A stretch of 64,000 bases of DNA from Paenibacillus sp. SC116. GTDB lineage: Bacteria > Bacillota > Bacilli > Paenibacillales > Paenibacillaceae. How positions within the stretch are numbered: position 1 is the stretch's first letter; every line of letters begins with the position of its first letter. Of the stretch, positions 16,901 to 25,026 are shown piece after piece. The stretch spans positions 368,680-432,679 of the forward strand of contig NZ_JANIOF010000004.1 of NCBI RefSeq assembly GCF_024733555.1, read 5' to 3'. The translations under genes and the position numbers were made by a program. The notes under the pieces were generated by a model. The model worked only from the letters and a program-made list of their open reading frames with translations, had not been told where the DNA came from and made no database searches.

Positions 16901-18848
16901 AGGCGCTGCACCAGATTTGACAATCACGAAGACAGCAGATCAAACGAGTGTCGTGCCTGGTGCTACGGTTACGTATACAATCTTAGTGAGTAATACAGGC
17001 AATGTTCCGTTGTCAAATGTGATCGTTCAAGATCCGATGCTCGGCATTGATCAGACGATTCCGCTGCTTGCAAGCGGGGCAGAGCAAACGATCACGCAAA
17101 CGTTCCCTATACCAGTTGCTACACCAGCATTAACCGTATTTTTAAATACAGTAACCGCCTCTTCGGATCAGACGACTCCAATTACGGCTACAGAAAGAAT
17201 CATTGTAGAACCAATTGTAGGACTTCAAGTTAGCAAAACAGCAGCACCAGCAGAAGCTGCGCCTGGGACACCAGTGGTATTCTCGATTACAGTTACTAAT
17301 TTATCGGCAGTGACGTTAACTAATATTTTAGTGAGTGACCCGCTTATTGGCTTCACGCAGACGATCCCGTCGCTTGGCCCTGGAGCTTCTCAAGTGCTGG
17401 CGGTTCCATTTACGATTCCGAGCAATGAATTACCAGGTTCCTTTGTAAATACGACAGAAGTTTTTGCAAACGAGACAGACACAGTAACCGGAAGTGTAAC
17501 GGTATCTATACTTCCAGTATCTACATTGACTATTGCGAAACTTCCTTCACAAACAGTCGCTGTTCCAGGTGAACCTATTTTGTATACGTTCCGAATTACG
17601 AACAGTGGGAATACAGACATTACGAATGTACGAATCACAGATCCGTTGCTTAATCTAAATAACAACATAAGTATCATTCCAGTCGGTTCAAGCTTCGACC
17701 TTGTTATTCCGTTTGAGGTTCCACGGAATTTTACAGGGACTGAACTGACGAACACGGCTACGATCTCTTCTGATCAAACTGCTGCACAACAAGTGGTAGC
17801 CACCATTCAAATTATCCCAGACTTAACGGTCCAGTTCACGAAAGTGGCAGATCGCACAGTTGCCTTACCGGGAGAGCAGGTCAACTACACGCTGACGATA
17901 ACGAATTCGTCGAGTTTCACATTAACGAACCTCCGGTTGTTTGATCCCGTGATTGACATTGAAGAGCAAGTTTCCCGACTGGAGCCAGGTGCGACATTAA
18001 CATTTAGCGCATCCTTTATTGTGCCACTAGGAACAGCAGCAGGAACGGTTATTGTCAACGAAGCCGTATTTTTATCAGATGAGACTGTCGTTCAACGTGC
18101 ATCTGCAAGTGTGACCGTAGGCAGCAGCCCGAGGCTTGTCATTACCAAAACGGCATCCAAACAATCCGCTATCCCTGGGGAACGTATCCAATTTAGACTT
18201 CGGTTGCGGAATGCGGGCAATGTCCCATTAACAGGTGTTGTCGTAACCGATCCGCTGCTTAATATTCGAGTCGAAGCGAGGGCACCTATTGGTCCTGGAG
18301 AGTCTAGAGAAGCGATTGTGCCATTTACGGTACCAAGCAATGCGGTTCCTGGTACTACGATTACGAATACATTTAATGCGACTTCCAACGAAACAGGACT
18401 TGTGAGTACATCTGTTTCTGTAAATGTTGCAGCTTCACCGCTTCAAGTTGTAAAGTCTGCTAACCGCAAATCCGTCGTTGAATGCGAAATTGTGACGTAC
18501 ACGATTCTTCTGCGGAATACGAGTTCGACCACGGTTAGCAATATAACATTAACAGACAACATTCCTATAGGTTCTACTTTTGTAGTGGGCAGCCTGAAGC
18601 TTAACGGATGTCCTGTCACGAATCAACAACTAGAGACGGGAATTACCGTCCCAGATTTGGCTGCTGGACAGCAGGCTGAAGTGCAGTTCAAAGTAAAAGT
18701 CGAGCCAATTAAGAAATCAAGGGTAACCCAGCTCGTGAATCAGGCAACAGTACGATTTACATTCAGGGATCCACAAGGAAGAACCATTACCACTAGTACA
18801 CAGTCTAATCAGGTTATTGTTACGATTAAAGAGGAGCAGGAAGAATAA
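13959..18848 (+). CDS. Giant DUF11 repeat surface-type protein without signal peptide
   Basis: The 1629-residue protein has an N-terminal domain of about 345 residues (MPFVQRFTVTSAGALTFTG onward) and then twelve DUF11/TIGR01451-type repeats of about 100 residues. Each repeat starts near (I/V)xKxAxxxxAxPGxxVxYTIxVxNTGN and contains LTNVxITDPLLGI. The first and last repeats are the longer form with GTTFIPNTVSIDG-like strands. No signal peptide, LPXTG or SLH motif is seen. Proteins of this type occur in spore-formers and are thought to be structural, possibly spore-surface, beta-sandwich rods. AAAGGAGG precedes the ATG. The C-terminus is acidic (KEEQEE). Confidence 0.88.
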   Translation: MPFVQRFTVTSAGALTFTGNALSLTKIANQLLPGTLDASGTFITTNTALTAPGWFPGTTLDYTLNSSAAVLRIPSGSTIEHAELIWSANYSTPIGNVTPFIRDPVQFRTPQGTFTITPTNFFTNASPVNPSVQWYTNTADVTSLVQAGGAGTYATGSVPAFIAAADNQTTHSGWTLAVSYRNPAFPFRNKSIFVGQDLVGLPPIFNIDITVSGFSSPTTGPVTGRILLSSHDGDPFAGGDVAMFGPNTSSLVTLSGPNNLATNFFQAQINNDSGNLDTSGTFGNRNAVAGNPGFYTTGSRLAYDITNVDASAGLFNSQTSGVLRITTSSDVILPNGIGIQIDVNQPLLSIDKESSTTTAREGDVITYTAVITNSGAANADSVIFTDPIPVGTTFIPNTVSIDGGPPQTGLSPITGINLGTIPVSGSRRVTFQVRVNTGGVPPQISNTSSATFTFISVPGGPVLEGSVVSNEVVVNLISVSITKTATPTSALPGQDVLYTVTVLNNGGATLTNVRITDATLGLNETLSMLAPGESLRFEINFTIPLGTPAGSIFVNRAAVVTNETSDEAFFQVNVLAAPSLSINKVADRTMVAAGDTIFYTIEVVNTGNSTLTNVRVTDSLLGIDTLIGTLLEGESQFVFGEFTVPVGSSGTVTNTATGTSNEAATVSDSETVTITPQPALFVRKRAVQPEVEAGSPAMFEIEYGNAGNVTLTNVVVSDPQLNINEVVPVLEPGEAFIITGALDIPFGTPPGTVITNTVTVSSDQVGTQTSQATVTVLQPAFPIIELSKFVDRETTAPGETITYTIIISNTGFISLTNVNVIDPLLGINQVIPEILPSDSFIIESDFTVPLDTPDGSSIVNTVTATSDQTLPVETTNVLPVQSIFGLEITKTVEPATALPGDEVQFTIIVRNTGNRTLTNVRITDPIVELDTVLENLAPGGEVDITSFLIIPAGTPIGNFENTATASADSVPTQSFTATVEIGAAPDLTITKTADQTSVVPGATVTYTILVSNTGNVPLSNVIVQDPMLGIDQTIPLLASGAEQTITQTFPIPVATPALTVFLNTVTASSDQTTPITATERIIVEPIVGLQVSKTAAPAEAAPGTPVVFSITVTNLSAVTLTNILVSDPLIGFTQTIPSLGPGASQVLAVPFTIPSNELPGSFVNTTEVFANETDTVTGSVTVSILPVSTLTIAKLPSQTVAVPGEPILYTFRITNSGNTDITNVRITDPLLNLNNNISIIPVGSSFDLVIPFEVPRNFTGTELTNTATISSDQTAAQQVVATIQIIPDLTVQFTKVADRTVALPGEQVNYTLTITNSSSFTLTNLRLFDPVIDIEEQVSRLEPGATLTFSASFIVPLGTAAGTVIVNEAVFLSDETVVQRASASVTVGSSPRLVITKTASKQSAIPGERIQFRLRLRNAGNVPLTGVVVTDPLLNIRVEARAPIGPGESREAIVPFTVPSNAVPGTTITNTFNATSNETGLVSTSVSVNVAASPLQVVKSANRKSVVECEIVTYTILLRNTSSTTVSNITLTDNIPIGSTFVVGSLKLNGCPVTNQQLETGITVPDLAAGQQAEVQFKVKVEPIKKSRVTQLVNQATVRFTFRDPQGRTITTSTQSNQVIVTIKEEQEE

Positions 18849-18916
18849 ATAGCTATATAGCTATGTAACCGATTGATGCATAAAGTCTGGAGCTGTCGCA
18901 AGTAGTCATCTTAACA

Positions 18917-18955
18917 AAATGGCGGTACAGTGTGTAGTTTCTGTATCGCCATTTG
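18917..18955 (+). terminator. Probable terminator of the DUF11 gene
   Basis: AAATGGCGGTACAG pairs with CTGTATCGCCATTT with one mismatch. The T-tract is short, so efficiency is uncertain. Confidence 0.55.
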
Positions 18956-19045
18956 TTGTACATATCTATTTACAGCAATGTAGGGAATATAGGATTTGGA
19001 GATAAACGCTTTTACTTAGACTAAATACGTGAGTGGAGTCGAGCT

Positions 19046-19162
19046 GTGGCACAAAGAGCAGATTACACAATTCGAGTAGATAGTCGTTTCCTTAAAAAGA
19101 TATTGCAATATCCGATAGAAACTACTACTAAAATGGTAGAAAAAATGGAAATAATTCCATGA
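19046..19162 (+). CDS. Possible 38-residue protein of unknown function
   Basis: A GTG start with GTGGAG about 8 bases upstream opens a frame beginning MAQRADYTIRVDSRFLKK and ending at TGA 19160-19162. It is short, basic and soluble, and lies just before the Spo0E-like gene. No family is recognised and it could be chance. Confidence 0.25.
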   Translation: MAQRADYTIRVDSRFLKKILQYPIETTTKMVEKMEIIP

Positions 19163-19184
19163 AAGCTTGGCAATTTGGTGAAAA

Positions 19185-19385
19185 ATGAGGGAAATACCAG
19201 TGAGAAGATTCGATGTCGTTCAAAGAGAATTAGTTAAAGCGTTTGAAGAAAGAAAGAGTTTAACCGATCAGAAAGTGGTTTCTTTAAGTCAAGAATTGGA
19301 CGACCATATTGTGACGCTGCAGAAGTTAAAACAGAAATCTGGGTGTTCAAACTTAGTAGCGAACAAGTTGCAAGAACGCTGCTGA
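19185..19385 (+). CDS. Spo0E-like aspartyl-phosphate phosphatase
   Basis: The 66-residue helical protein contains VVSLSQELDDHIVTLQKLKQ, which carries the SQELD signature of Spo0E-family phosphatases. These remove phosphate from Spo0A or related response regulators and so delay sporulation. A two-helix hairpin about the usual size (50-85 residues) is expected. The start may be the ATG at 19185 or the GTG at 19200, which has GAGGG 8 bases upstream. Confidence 0.7.
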   Translation: MREIPVRRFDVVQRELVKAFEERKSLTDQKVVSLSQELDDHIVTLQKLKQKSGCSNLVANKLQERC

Positions 19386-19631
19386 AGCTGAGGATCGAAA
19401 CTCCTATTCAATATGAGCAATCAAGTACATTGTAAGCTTACATGTATATAAGAATCCTGCATAGAAGTTGGAATGGGAGGCTGGGGACGATTTTCATATC
19501 ATTTGATGTTTAGCCAGTGAATGCGCATGCAAGCGCCATCTGCTGGCTTATTCGTCTGTCAGCATGAATTTGCACGTGTCGTATGAAAATAACTTCTTAG
19601 GCCCATCTTATGGACTGTGGAGGTGAACATA

Positions 19632-19760
19632 ATGGCAGGAAGAAACAGTAAGCCGAAAAATAATGGACCAGCATCAAGCCCTAGCCGTCTTGAGCAGTTT
19701 GGAGATAAGCTGGCTGACGAGTCAGGGTCTAAGCAAAAACAAGAGGGCAAACAGTCCTAA
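19632..19760 (+). CDS. Small hydrophilic protein, possibly spore-associated
   Basis: A 42-residue frame starts MAGRNSKPKNNGPASSPS and ends KQEGKQS. It has a near-perfect ribosome-binding site (GGAGGTGA, 5 bases before the ATG) and a strong terminator 37 bp downstream, so it is very probably expressed. The composition, rich in N, K, S, G and Q without hydrophobic segments, resembles minor small acid-soluble spore proteins, but no named family was recognised. Confidence 0.6.
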   Translation: MAGRNSKPKNNGPASSPSRLEQFGDKLADESGSKQKQEGKQS

Positions 19761-19796
19761 AAAACGTCTTATGTTGTAATTGAACGAGCTAATGGA

Positions 19797-19841
19797 GGAT
19801 AGCGGCTTTTCGACGAGAAGCCTGCTATCCTTTACTTTTTT
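19797..19841 (+). terminator. Terminator of the 42-residue protein gene
   Basis: GGATAGCGGCTT pairs with AAGCCTGCTATCC (one bulge), followed by a T-rich tract ending in six T. Confidence 0.85.
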
Positions 19842-20094
19842 AATGATGGGTTATGCAATCTGTTACCGTGTGCAGCCAGAGTTACCATTTTATACGAATT
19901 TAAAAAACCATCTGAATAGTGCTTTGTCGTATAATGGGAGCTGTCTTAAAAGTTACATGCGCGTGCAAATATATCTTTTTACATAATCTTGTGCCATAAC
20001 AAGTTTGATAACTACAAAATGGATATTTATTAATCTGTTGACCTGAGGTCTATAACTGAATGGTAGCAGCAGCTACTAGAAAGGTGGTCGGATT

Positions 20095-20745
20095 TTGCTT
20101 AAAGGTAAGTCATTTTATACAGTGCTAGTGCTGGTTTCATTCGGAATTATCGCTTACGTTTCCTACATCAATTTTATTCATGATCCACGAGCAGAAGAAT
20201 TTTTAAACCACAAAGAAGGACTTAAGCGTCCGCTTCAGCTTCCGATATGGTTGAATGTGATGTATATACATGTAGTGTTCGCTTGTATTGCACTTGTGTC
20301 TGGATTGCTGAACTTTTCTACTTGGCTGCTGCATAATAATCGCAAGTTTCATCGAGTGAATGGATACATCTATGTTGTATCTGTATTTATGGTGGCCCTT
20401 ACTTCAGGATACATGGCGCCTTATTCAACCGGTGGTAAGGCAAGCAGTATTGCATTTAACATGCTGAATATCATCTGGCCTTTTATGACGGGGATGGCGA
20501 TTATAAGTATTCGTAAAAAGCGGCTGCTTCAGCATCGTAAATGGATGATTCGCAGTTTTGCCTACTGCTTTACGAATACGTTTATACACTTGATTACATT
20601 TGTTATTCATAAAGGGTTGGGCTTGGCATATGTTAGCAGCTATACGATAAGCATTTATTGCGCACTTATTATTCTTCCTATTTTAGCGGAAATAGTTATT
20701 AGAATCACACTGCCACGCTCTGAGCGTACGGCTGTTAAGCAGTAA
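20095..20745 (+). CDS. DUF2306-type multi-pass membrane protein
   Basis: The 216-residue protein has about six membrane helices. The pattern HVVFACIALVSGLLNFS, RKFHRVNGYIYV, LLQHRKWMIRSFAYCFTN and a final membrane pair fits DUF2306, whose conserved histidines and arginines hint at haem or quinone chemistry, although no function is established. The TTG at 20095 follows AAAGGTGG. It stands alone between the small-protein gene and the oxidoreductase. Confidence 0.75.
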   Translation: MLKGKSFYTVLVLVSFGIIAYVSYINFIHDPRAEEFLNHKEGLKRPLQLPIWLNVMYIHVVFACIALVSGLLNFSTWLLHNNRKFHRVNGYIYVVSVFMVALTSGYMAPYSTGGKASSIAFNMLNIIWPFMTGMAIISIRKKRLLQHRKWMIRSFAYCFTNTFIHLITFVIHKGLGLAYVSSYTISIYCALIILPILAEIVIRITLPRSERTAVKQ

Positions 20746-20846
20746 CGTTTATCCACATGTTTCGTGACATTCTCCTGTGACAGTTATAAAATGGTAACGA
20801 GAAACACGATATAAGTGACCCATTGACACCATTGAGGAGGAGTACG

Positions 20847-21824
20847 ATGAAAGCTGTTGTGGTTGAGCAGTATGGTTCGACAGAACATATGAAATACGTT
20901 GACGTTGATCTACCTTCTTTTCACTCCACACAAGTGTTAATTCGTGTGCGGCGTACTTGTGTAAATTTCGCCGATATTAAAGCTAGGCATGGAAACAAAG
21001 GGAAAGGCAAGCTTCCCTTCATACCTGGACTAGAGGCAGCGGGAGTCGTCGAACAGGTTGGGGATGAGGTGACCTCTGTACGTGTTGGACAGCGTGTTAT
21101 CGCTTTTCCGCACAATGGGTCGTATGCTGAATATATCGTGGCTGATGAGAATTTAACTTTTGCTATCTCAGACCATATGGATGAAGATACTGCGGGAGCA
21201 TGCGGCATTGTTTCTTTACTTTCCTATAGTTTGCTGGTCGAAATAGCTCGTATGAAAGCAGGAGAATCTGTACTTATTCACTCAGCTGCAGGTGGTGTTG
21301 GCACGACAGCGATACAAGTTGCTCGAGCGTTAGGTGCAGCGAACATTATTGGGACGGTAGGCAGTGTACACAAACTAGAAGCAGCCCAAAGCGCTGGTGC
21401 TGACTACGTATTGCATAATGAATCCGAGGACTTTATCGAACAAGTTATGCAGCTTACAGCAGGTCGAGGCGTAGATATTATCTTGGATTCCGTAGGTGGG
21501 AAGATAACAGAAGAAAGTATGCATTATCTCGCTCCCTATGGACGTCTTATCGTGTTCGGCAATTCATGTGGGGAGTATGGAGAATTGAATACAAAGAACT
21601 TTCATGCAAGCTGTCGCTCTGTGCTTGGATACAGCTTTGGGACGACGAGGAAAGAACGGCCTGAAAGTTTGCGCGAAGCAGTTGCACAAGTATTTCGACT
21701 GTTTGAACAGGGGAAGCTTGAGATAAACATTGGCAGCCGCTATTCCTTACAGGATGCTGCACTTGCGCATGAATTAGTCGAAAGCAGAAATAGTACCGGG
21801 AAAGTGCTCTTAGTGGTAGACTAG
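20847..21824 (+). CDS. Quinone oxidoreductase-type medium-chain dehydrogenase/reductase
   Basis: The 325-residue protein starts MKAVVVEQYGSTEHMKYVDV. It has the GroES-like fold with GLEAAGVVEQVGDEV and a Rossmann NADPH-binding region AAGGVGTTAIQVARALGA. The catalytic zinc cysteine/histidine set of alcohol dehydrogenases is absent, as in zinc-independent quinone oxidoreductases (Qor, zeta-crystallin). It probably reduces quinones or enones with NADPH. The ATG at 20847 follows GAGGAGG by 6 bases, so the in-frame start at 20823 is unlikely. Confidence 0.9.
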   Translation: MKAVVVEQYGSTEHMKYVDVDLPSFHSTQVLIRVRRTCVNFADIKARHGNKGKGKLPFIPGLEAAGVVEQVGDEVTSVRVGQRVIAFPHNGSYAEYIVADENLTFAISDHMDEDTAGACGIVSLLSYSLLVEIARMKAGESVLIHSAAGGVGTTAIQVARALGAANIIGTVGSVHKLEAAQSAGADYVLHNESEDFIEQVMQLTAGRGVDIILDSVGGKITEESMHYLAPYGRLIVFGNSCGEYGELNTKNFHASCRSVLGYSFGTTRKERPESLREAVAQVFRLFEQGKLEINIGSRYSLQDAALAHELVESRNSTGKVLLVVD

Positions 21825-21967
21825 CAAAGAATCATAGATGAATATAGTTCTTTTACAAAGAGAGGGGGAGCAGGAGAAAGGTCTTGAAGCCTTTGAAAAG
21901 TACGAGATGAACGTTCAGAAATAAGGCTTTAAGAGATTCATGAGTGAAACTCCTGCGCATCTTTATG

Positions 21968-22363
21968 GAAATCATTTATATGGTTACGAATGAAATTCAA
22001 GCAGAAGATGTTTCACGTGTGTTCGAAACGTCTGGCATTAAGAGACCTTATCAAGACCTAGAAAGATTGCAACGAATGATGGAGAACTCGGATATTGTCA
22101 TTACAGCATGGCATGATAGAAAAATGATTGGTATAGCGAGAGCTGTAACCGATTATTCATACTGCTGTTATTTATCTGATTTGGCAATAGACATAGATTA
22201 TCAAAAAGGCGGTATTGGAAAGAAGCTCGTCAATCTTGTAAGAGAGAAGATTGGTGAGGAATGTTCACTCGTATTGTTATCGGCACCAGGTGCCATGGAC
22301 TATTATGAAAAGCTTGGTTTTAGCAAGGCAGATAATGCTTTTGTCATAAAAAGAGTGAAATAG
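21968..22363 (+). CDS. GNAT-family N-acetyltransferase
   Basis: The 131-residue protein contains the GNAT acetyl-CoA loop YLSDLAIDIDYQKGGIGKKLV and the later beta-bulge YYEKLGF. It resembles the small YhbS-like acetyltransferases whose substrates are unknown. The start at 21968 (MEIIYMVTNE) is chosen by the usual family N-terminus. The ribosome-binding site is weak, and a GTG at 21944 is the alternative. A terminator follows at 22448. Confidence 0.82.
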   Translation, partial: EIIYMVTNEIQAEDVSRVFETSGIKRPYQDLERLQRMMENSDIVITAWHDRKMIGIARAVTDYSYCCYLSDLAIDIDYQKGGIGKKLVNLVREKIGEECSLVLLSAPGAMDYYEKLGFSKADNAFVIKRVK

Positions 22364-22447
22364 TGCAAGTAATTAAATATGTACATATTCAATACTGGCG
22401 TGGTAAAATATGTATCAATCATCGTGCTGTAGTATCCTGCATCCTGT

Positions 22448-22490
22448 GCCTTAGAACTGGACATCCTGGTATCCTTTTCTAAGGCTTTTT
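22448..22490 (+). terminator. Terminator after the GNAT gene
   Basis: GCCTTAGAA pairs with TTCTAAGGC, followed by five T. Confidence 0.85.
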
Positions 22491-22533
22491 GAGTTTTCAT
22501 CTGCCTGATGTATAGACATAAAGGGGGAATTCG

Positions 22534-23757
22534 ATGAAGAAAAGCTTCTTGGTAGGGGCGTTGTTCGTTCTGCTCGTTCTTGCAGGATGTACAAGCTCGA
22601 CATACCCTGAGGATGATGCTTATCATGCTCAATGGGACTACCCGTATATGTATGTTGGACAAGGTTTGGAGACTGCGCGAACGGAAAAAGGCTATTATTT
22701 TTTACTCAATAATTTGATTTATTTTATGAAACACGGTGACACGAAACCGCAATTAATCGATTCGCGAGTCGATAATAAGTGTGCAGATAGTCCAAACCGT
22801 AGCAATTGTTTAGCGTATGTACAAAGAACACATCGTACGTATAAGAGAGGAAATACATTTATCGATCCGCCGCGTTTTTTGCAGTATTATGATTCTAAAC
22901 TATATGTGTTGGAGAACGATCGGAATCCTGAAAAAGAGAATGAACGATCATACTTAACATGGAAACTAACTAGCATGGATGTTGATGGTAGCAATCGTAA
23001 AGTTGTGAAGACATTTGAAGCTCCGCCAGATTGGTTAGCCTTGCATCGCGGTTATCTTTATTATTCGATTTGGGAGGACAATAAGGACGGTAGTGAACAA
23101 GCCAAAGTATTGAAGGCAAAGCTTACGGCACTCGACAAAAGTCCAGAAGTTCTCTATAGCGAAACGGATAACATTATGTCAGTTATGACTATTACTCCTT
23201 ATGGGAATCAACTGTATTGGACGATACTCGCAAAAGATAACTATAAAACTCAGCGATATGATTCTCTCAATGGAGAGATAAAGACCCTTTTTGATCGCAA
23301 GGATGGAAGCTATAACTTCTTACTAAGTATTTCAGAAAACAGACTTTACTTCTCTTATTTATACCGGGAAATGGAGGACAAGAGGTCTCACAAATTGTAT
23401 TCATCTGATCTTCATGGCAAGAACATCATAGAGGAGAAGATCGAATATCCTCCGGTCTTTTCGCATATGTACAAGGACAAGAATTACGCTTACATTCATC
23501 CTTCTGCAGGTTATGTTCGTTCCTCCAAATTAGACATACCGGTAACTATGAAAATTTTCAAGCAAAATAAAAAAGTTCATGAAGTGGATATGTCTTCATT
23601 ACCGCCAGATCCTGATCTTGTCGCGGGTGACGAACGTTATATGTTTATGCGAATCAATAAAGGTACAAACAGTTCACTATTGTATTTGGATAAAAGTCAA
23701 ATCGAGTCCGGACAAGCTGTATTTAAGCCGTTGTTAGGTGTCGAGCCTGTTAATTGA
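22534..23757 (+). CDS. Lipoprotein of unknown function
   Basis: The 407-residue protein has a lipoprotein signal peptide with lipobox LAGC (C at residue 19). The mature part is rich in tyrosine and aspartate with recurring strands such as YFLLNNLIYFM, KLYVLENDR and YLYYSIWED, which suggests a beta-propeller like DUF5050-type proteins. It should be anchored on the outer face of the membrane. AAGGGGG precedes the ATG. No catalytic motif is seen. Confidence 0.75.
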   Translation: MKKSFLVGALFVLLVLAGCTSSTYPEDDAYHAQWDYPYMYVGQGLETARTEKGYYFLLNNLIYFMKHGDTKPQLIDSRVDNKCADSPNRSNCLAYVQRTHRTYKRGNTFIDPPRFLQYYDSKLYVLENDRNPEKENERSYLTWKLTSMDVDGSNRKVVKTFEAPPDWLALHRGYLYYSIWEDNKDGSEQAKVLKAKLTALDKSPEVLYSETDNIMSVMTITPYGNQLYWTILAKDNYKTQRYDSLNGEIKTLFDRKDGSYNFLLSISENRLYFSYLYREMEDKRSHKLYSSDLHGKNIIEEKIEYPPVFSHMYKDKNYAYIHPSAGYVRSSKLDIPVTMKIFKQNKKVHEVDMSSLPPDPDLVAGDERYMFMRINKGTNSSLLYLDKSQIESGQAVFKPLLGVEPVN

Positions 23758-23815
23758 AAGATAAAGTTTGTAACATCCGTTGTAACTATCATTTTATTAC
23801 TAGGAGATGACTATA

Positions 23816-24292
23816 ATGAGTGCACAATTTGAAGCATACCAAGCAACTATACAAGATTTAGAGGCAGTAGCAGAAATATTCGATCAATATCGTATATTTT
23901 ATGGACAACAGTCAGATGTAACCCAAGCCCGTGCCTTTTTATTTGATCGGTTTGAGCATCGGGAATCTATTATTTTCATCGTAAGAGATAAGAGTACGAG
24001 GGCAATTGCTGGTTTTACGCAGCTTTATCCTGTCTTCTCATCTATCTCAATGGAGCGATCTTTAATTCTAAATGATTTGTACGTGGGTGAATCGTATCGT
24101 AGACAAGGAATAGCACAACTCTTGCTGGATGAAGCGAAGCAATATGCTCAGTCGATTAAAGCGAAAGGCCTTGAGCTGTCCACAGCGATTGATAATAAGC
24201 AAGCCCAACGTTTGTATGAGCGAAATGGATATGGCCGTGACGAAGATTTTTATCATTATTACTTAAGTGTAAAAGGAAATGAGACTGTCTAA
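23816..24292 (+). CDS. GNAT-family N-acetyltransferase
   Basis: The 158-residue protein has the GNAT core: LNDLYVGESYRRQGIAQLLL for acetyl-CoA binding, then ELSTAIDNKQAQRLYERNGY. The spacing and LYERNGY end suit small-molecule or protein amino acetylation. The ATG at 23816 is chosen because AGGAG lies 9 bases upstream; the ATG at 23807 is too close. It is followed closely by another acetyltransferase gene. Confidence 0.87.
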   Translation: MSAQFEAYQATIQDLEAVAEIFDQYRIFYGQQSDVTQARAFLFDRFEHRESIIFIVRDKSTRAIAGFTQLYPVFSSISMERSLILNDLYVGESYRRQGIAQLLLDEAKQYAQSIKAKGLELSTAIDNKQAQRLYERNGYGRDEDFYHYYLSVKGNETV

Positions 24293-24342
24293 TATAAGGG
24301 ATTTGTTAGCTAGAGGAATACATGGGAGAGGAATGTGGATGC

Positions 24343-24891
24343 ATGGTACTGTTTCAAGAACAAGAACTTTCTATTAGGGAACTTGAACGTGGAGATGTTG
24401 ATTTACTTGTGAAATGGTTATCAGATCCTGCCGTACTCATGTACTATGAAGGTCGTGATCGTCCACATGATAAAGAGATGGTCATAGAAAGTTTCTTCGG
24501 TGATCAAGAAGCAGATGAGGCGCGATGTATCATCCAATATCAATCCAAAAATATTGGATATATTCAATTTTATCCGATAGGTGAAGATGAAATTAAGAAA
24601 TATGAGTATGAGTCTTATAATGGCCGAGTTTATGGGATGGATCAGTTTATTGGGGAGACAGATCATTGGAATCGTGGGATTGGTACTCAACTCATTCAAG
24701 CTATAGTTGCTTATCTCATCGATCATAAGGGCGCGACGAAAATAGTAATGGATCCACAAGTTCGCAATGAACGAGCGTTGAGAGTGTACGAGAAAGCGGG
24801 CTTTGTAAAGAAAAAATACTTAGAGAAGCATGAATGGCATGAGGGCGAACTGGGCGATTGCTGGCTGATTGAGTATGATGTGAAAGCATAG
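24343..24891 (+). CDS. AAC(6')-like GNAT acetyltransferase
   Basis: The 182-residue protein resembles the aminoglycoside 6'-N-acetyltransferase branch of GNAT: IRELERGDVDLLVKWLSDP at the start, MDQFIGETDHWNRGIGTQLI in the acetyl-CoA region, and VMDPQVRNERALRVYEKAGF. A resistance role is possible but unproven; siderophore or housekeeping acetylation is the alternative. GAGAGG lies 12 bases before the ATG at 24343, and an ATG at 24322 is possible. It lies 50 bp after the previous GNAT gene and probably shares its transcript. Confidence 0.82.
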   Translation: MVLFQEQELSIRELERGDVDLLVKWLSDPAVLMYYEGRDRPHDKEMVIESFFGDQEADEARCIIQYQSKNIGYIQFYPIGEDEIKKYEYESYNGRVYGMDQFIGETDHWNRGIGTQLIQAIVAYLIDHKGATKIVMDPQVRNERALRVYEKAGFVKKKYLEKHEWHEGELGDCWLIEYDVKA

Positions 24892-24908
24892 TCTATAGGG
24901 TGTAAACG

Positions 24909-24938
24909 AAGGATCGTCCATTGGGGACGGTCCTTTTT
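24909..24938 (+). terminator. Terminator after the acetyltransferase pair
   Basis: AAGGATCGTCC pairs with GGGACGGTCCTT around a short loop, followed by a T-run. Confidence 0.88.
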
Positions 24939-24960
24939 AGATAAGGAGGGCTCTTATGTA

Positions 24961-25005
24961 AAAGGGACTAGCACGTTAACTCGAACGATGCTAGTCCCTA
25001 TTTTT
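24961..25005 (-). terminator. Bidirectional terminator, 3' side of the AA10 monooxygenase gene
   Basis: GGGACTAGCA pairs with TGCTAGTCCC with A/T tracts on both sides, so it can serve both the plus-strand acetyltransferases and the minus-strand gene that ends at 25027. Confidence 0.8.
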
Positions 25006-25026
25006 ATCTGAAAGATATAGAAGTGA

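Noticed and set aside
13959..18848. The tandem repeats in the DUF11 gene as a CRISPR or DNA-level satellite.
   Set aside because: The repetition is at protein level (about 100 residues per unit) with strongly diverged DNA; there are no short identical repeats or spacers.
19575..19631. A forespore (sigma-F/G) promoter-like stretch ahead of the 42-residue protein gene.
   Set aside because: TGAATT is followed at the right distance only by ATAACTT, which does not match CATACTA well enough to call.
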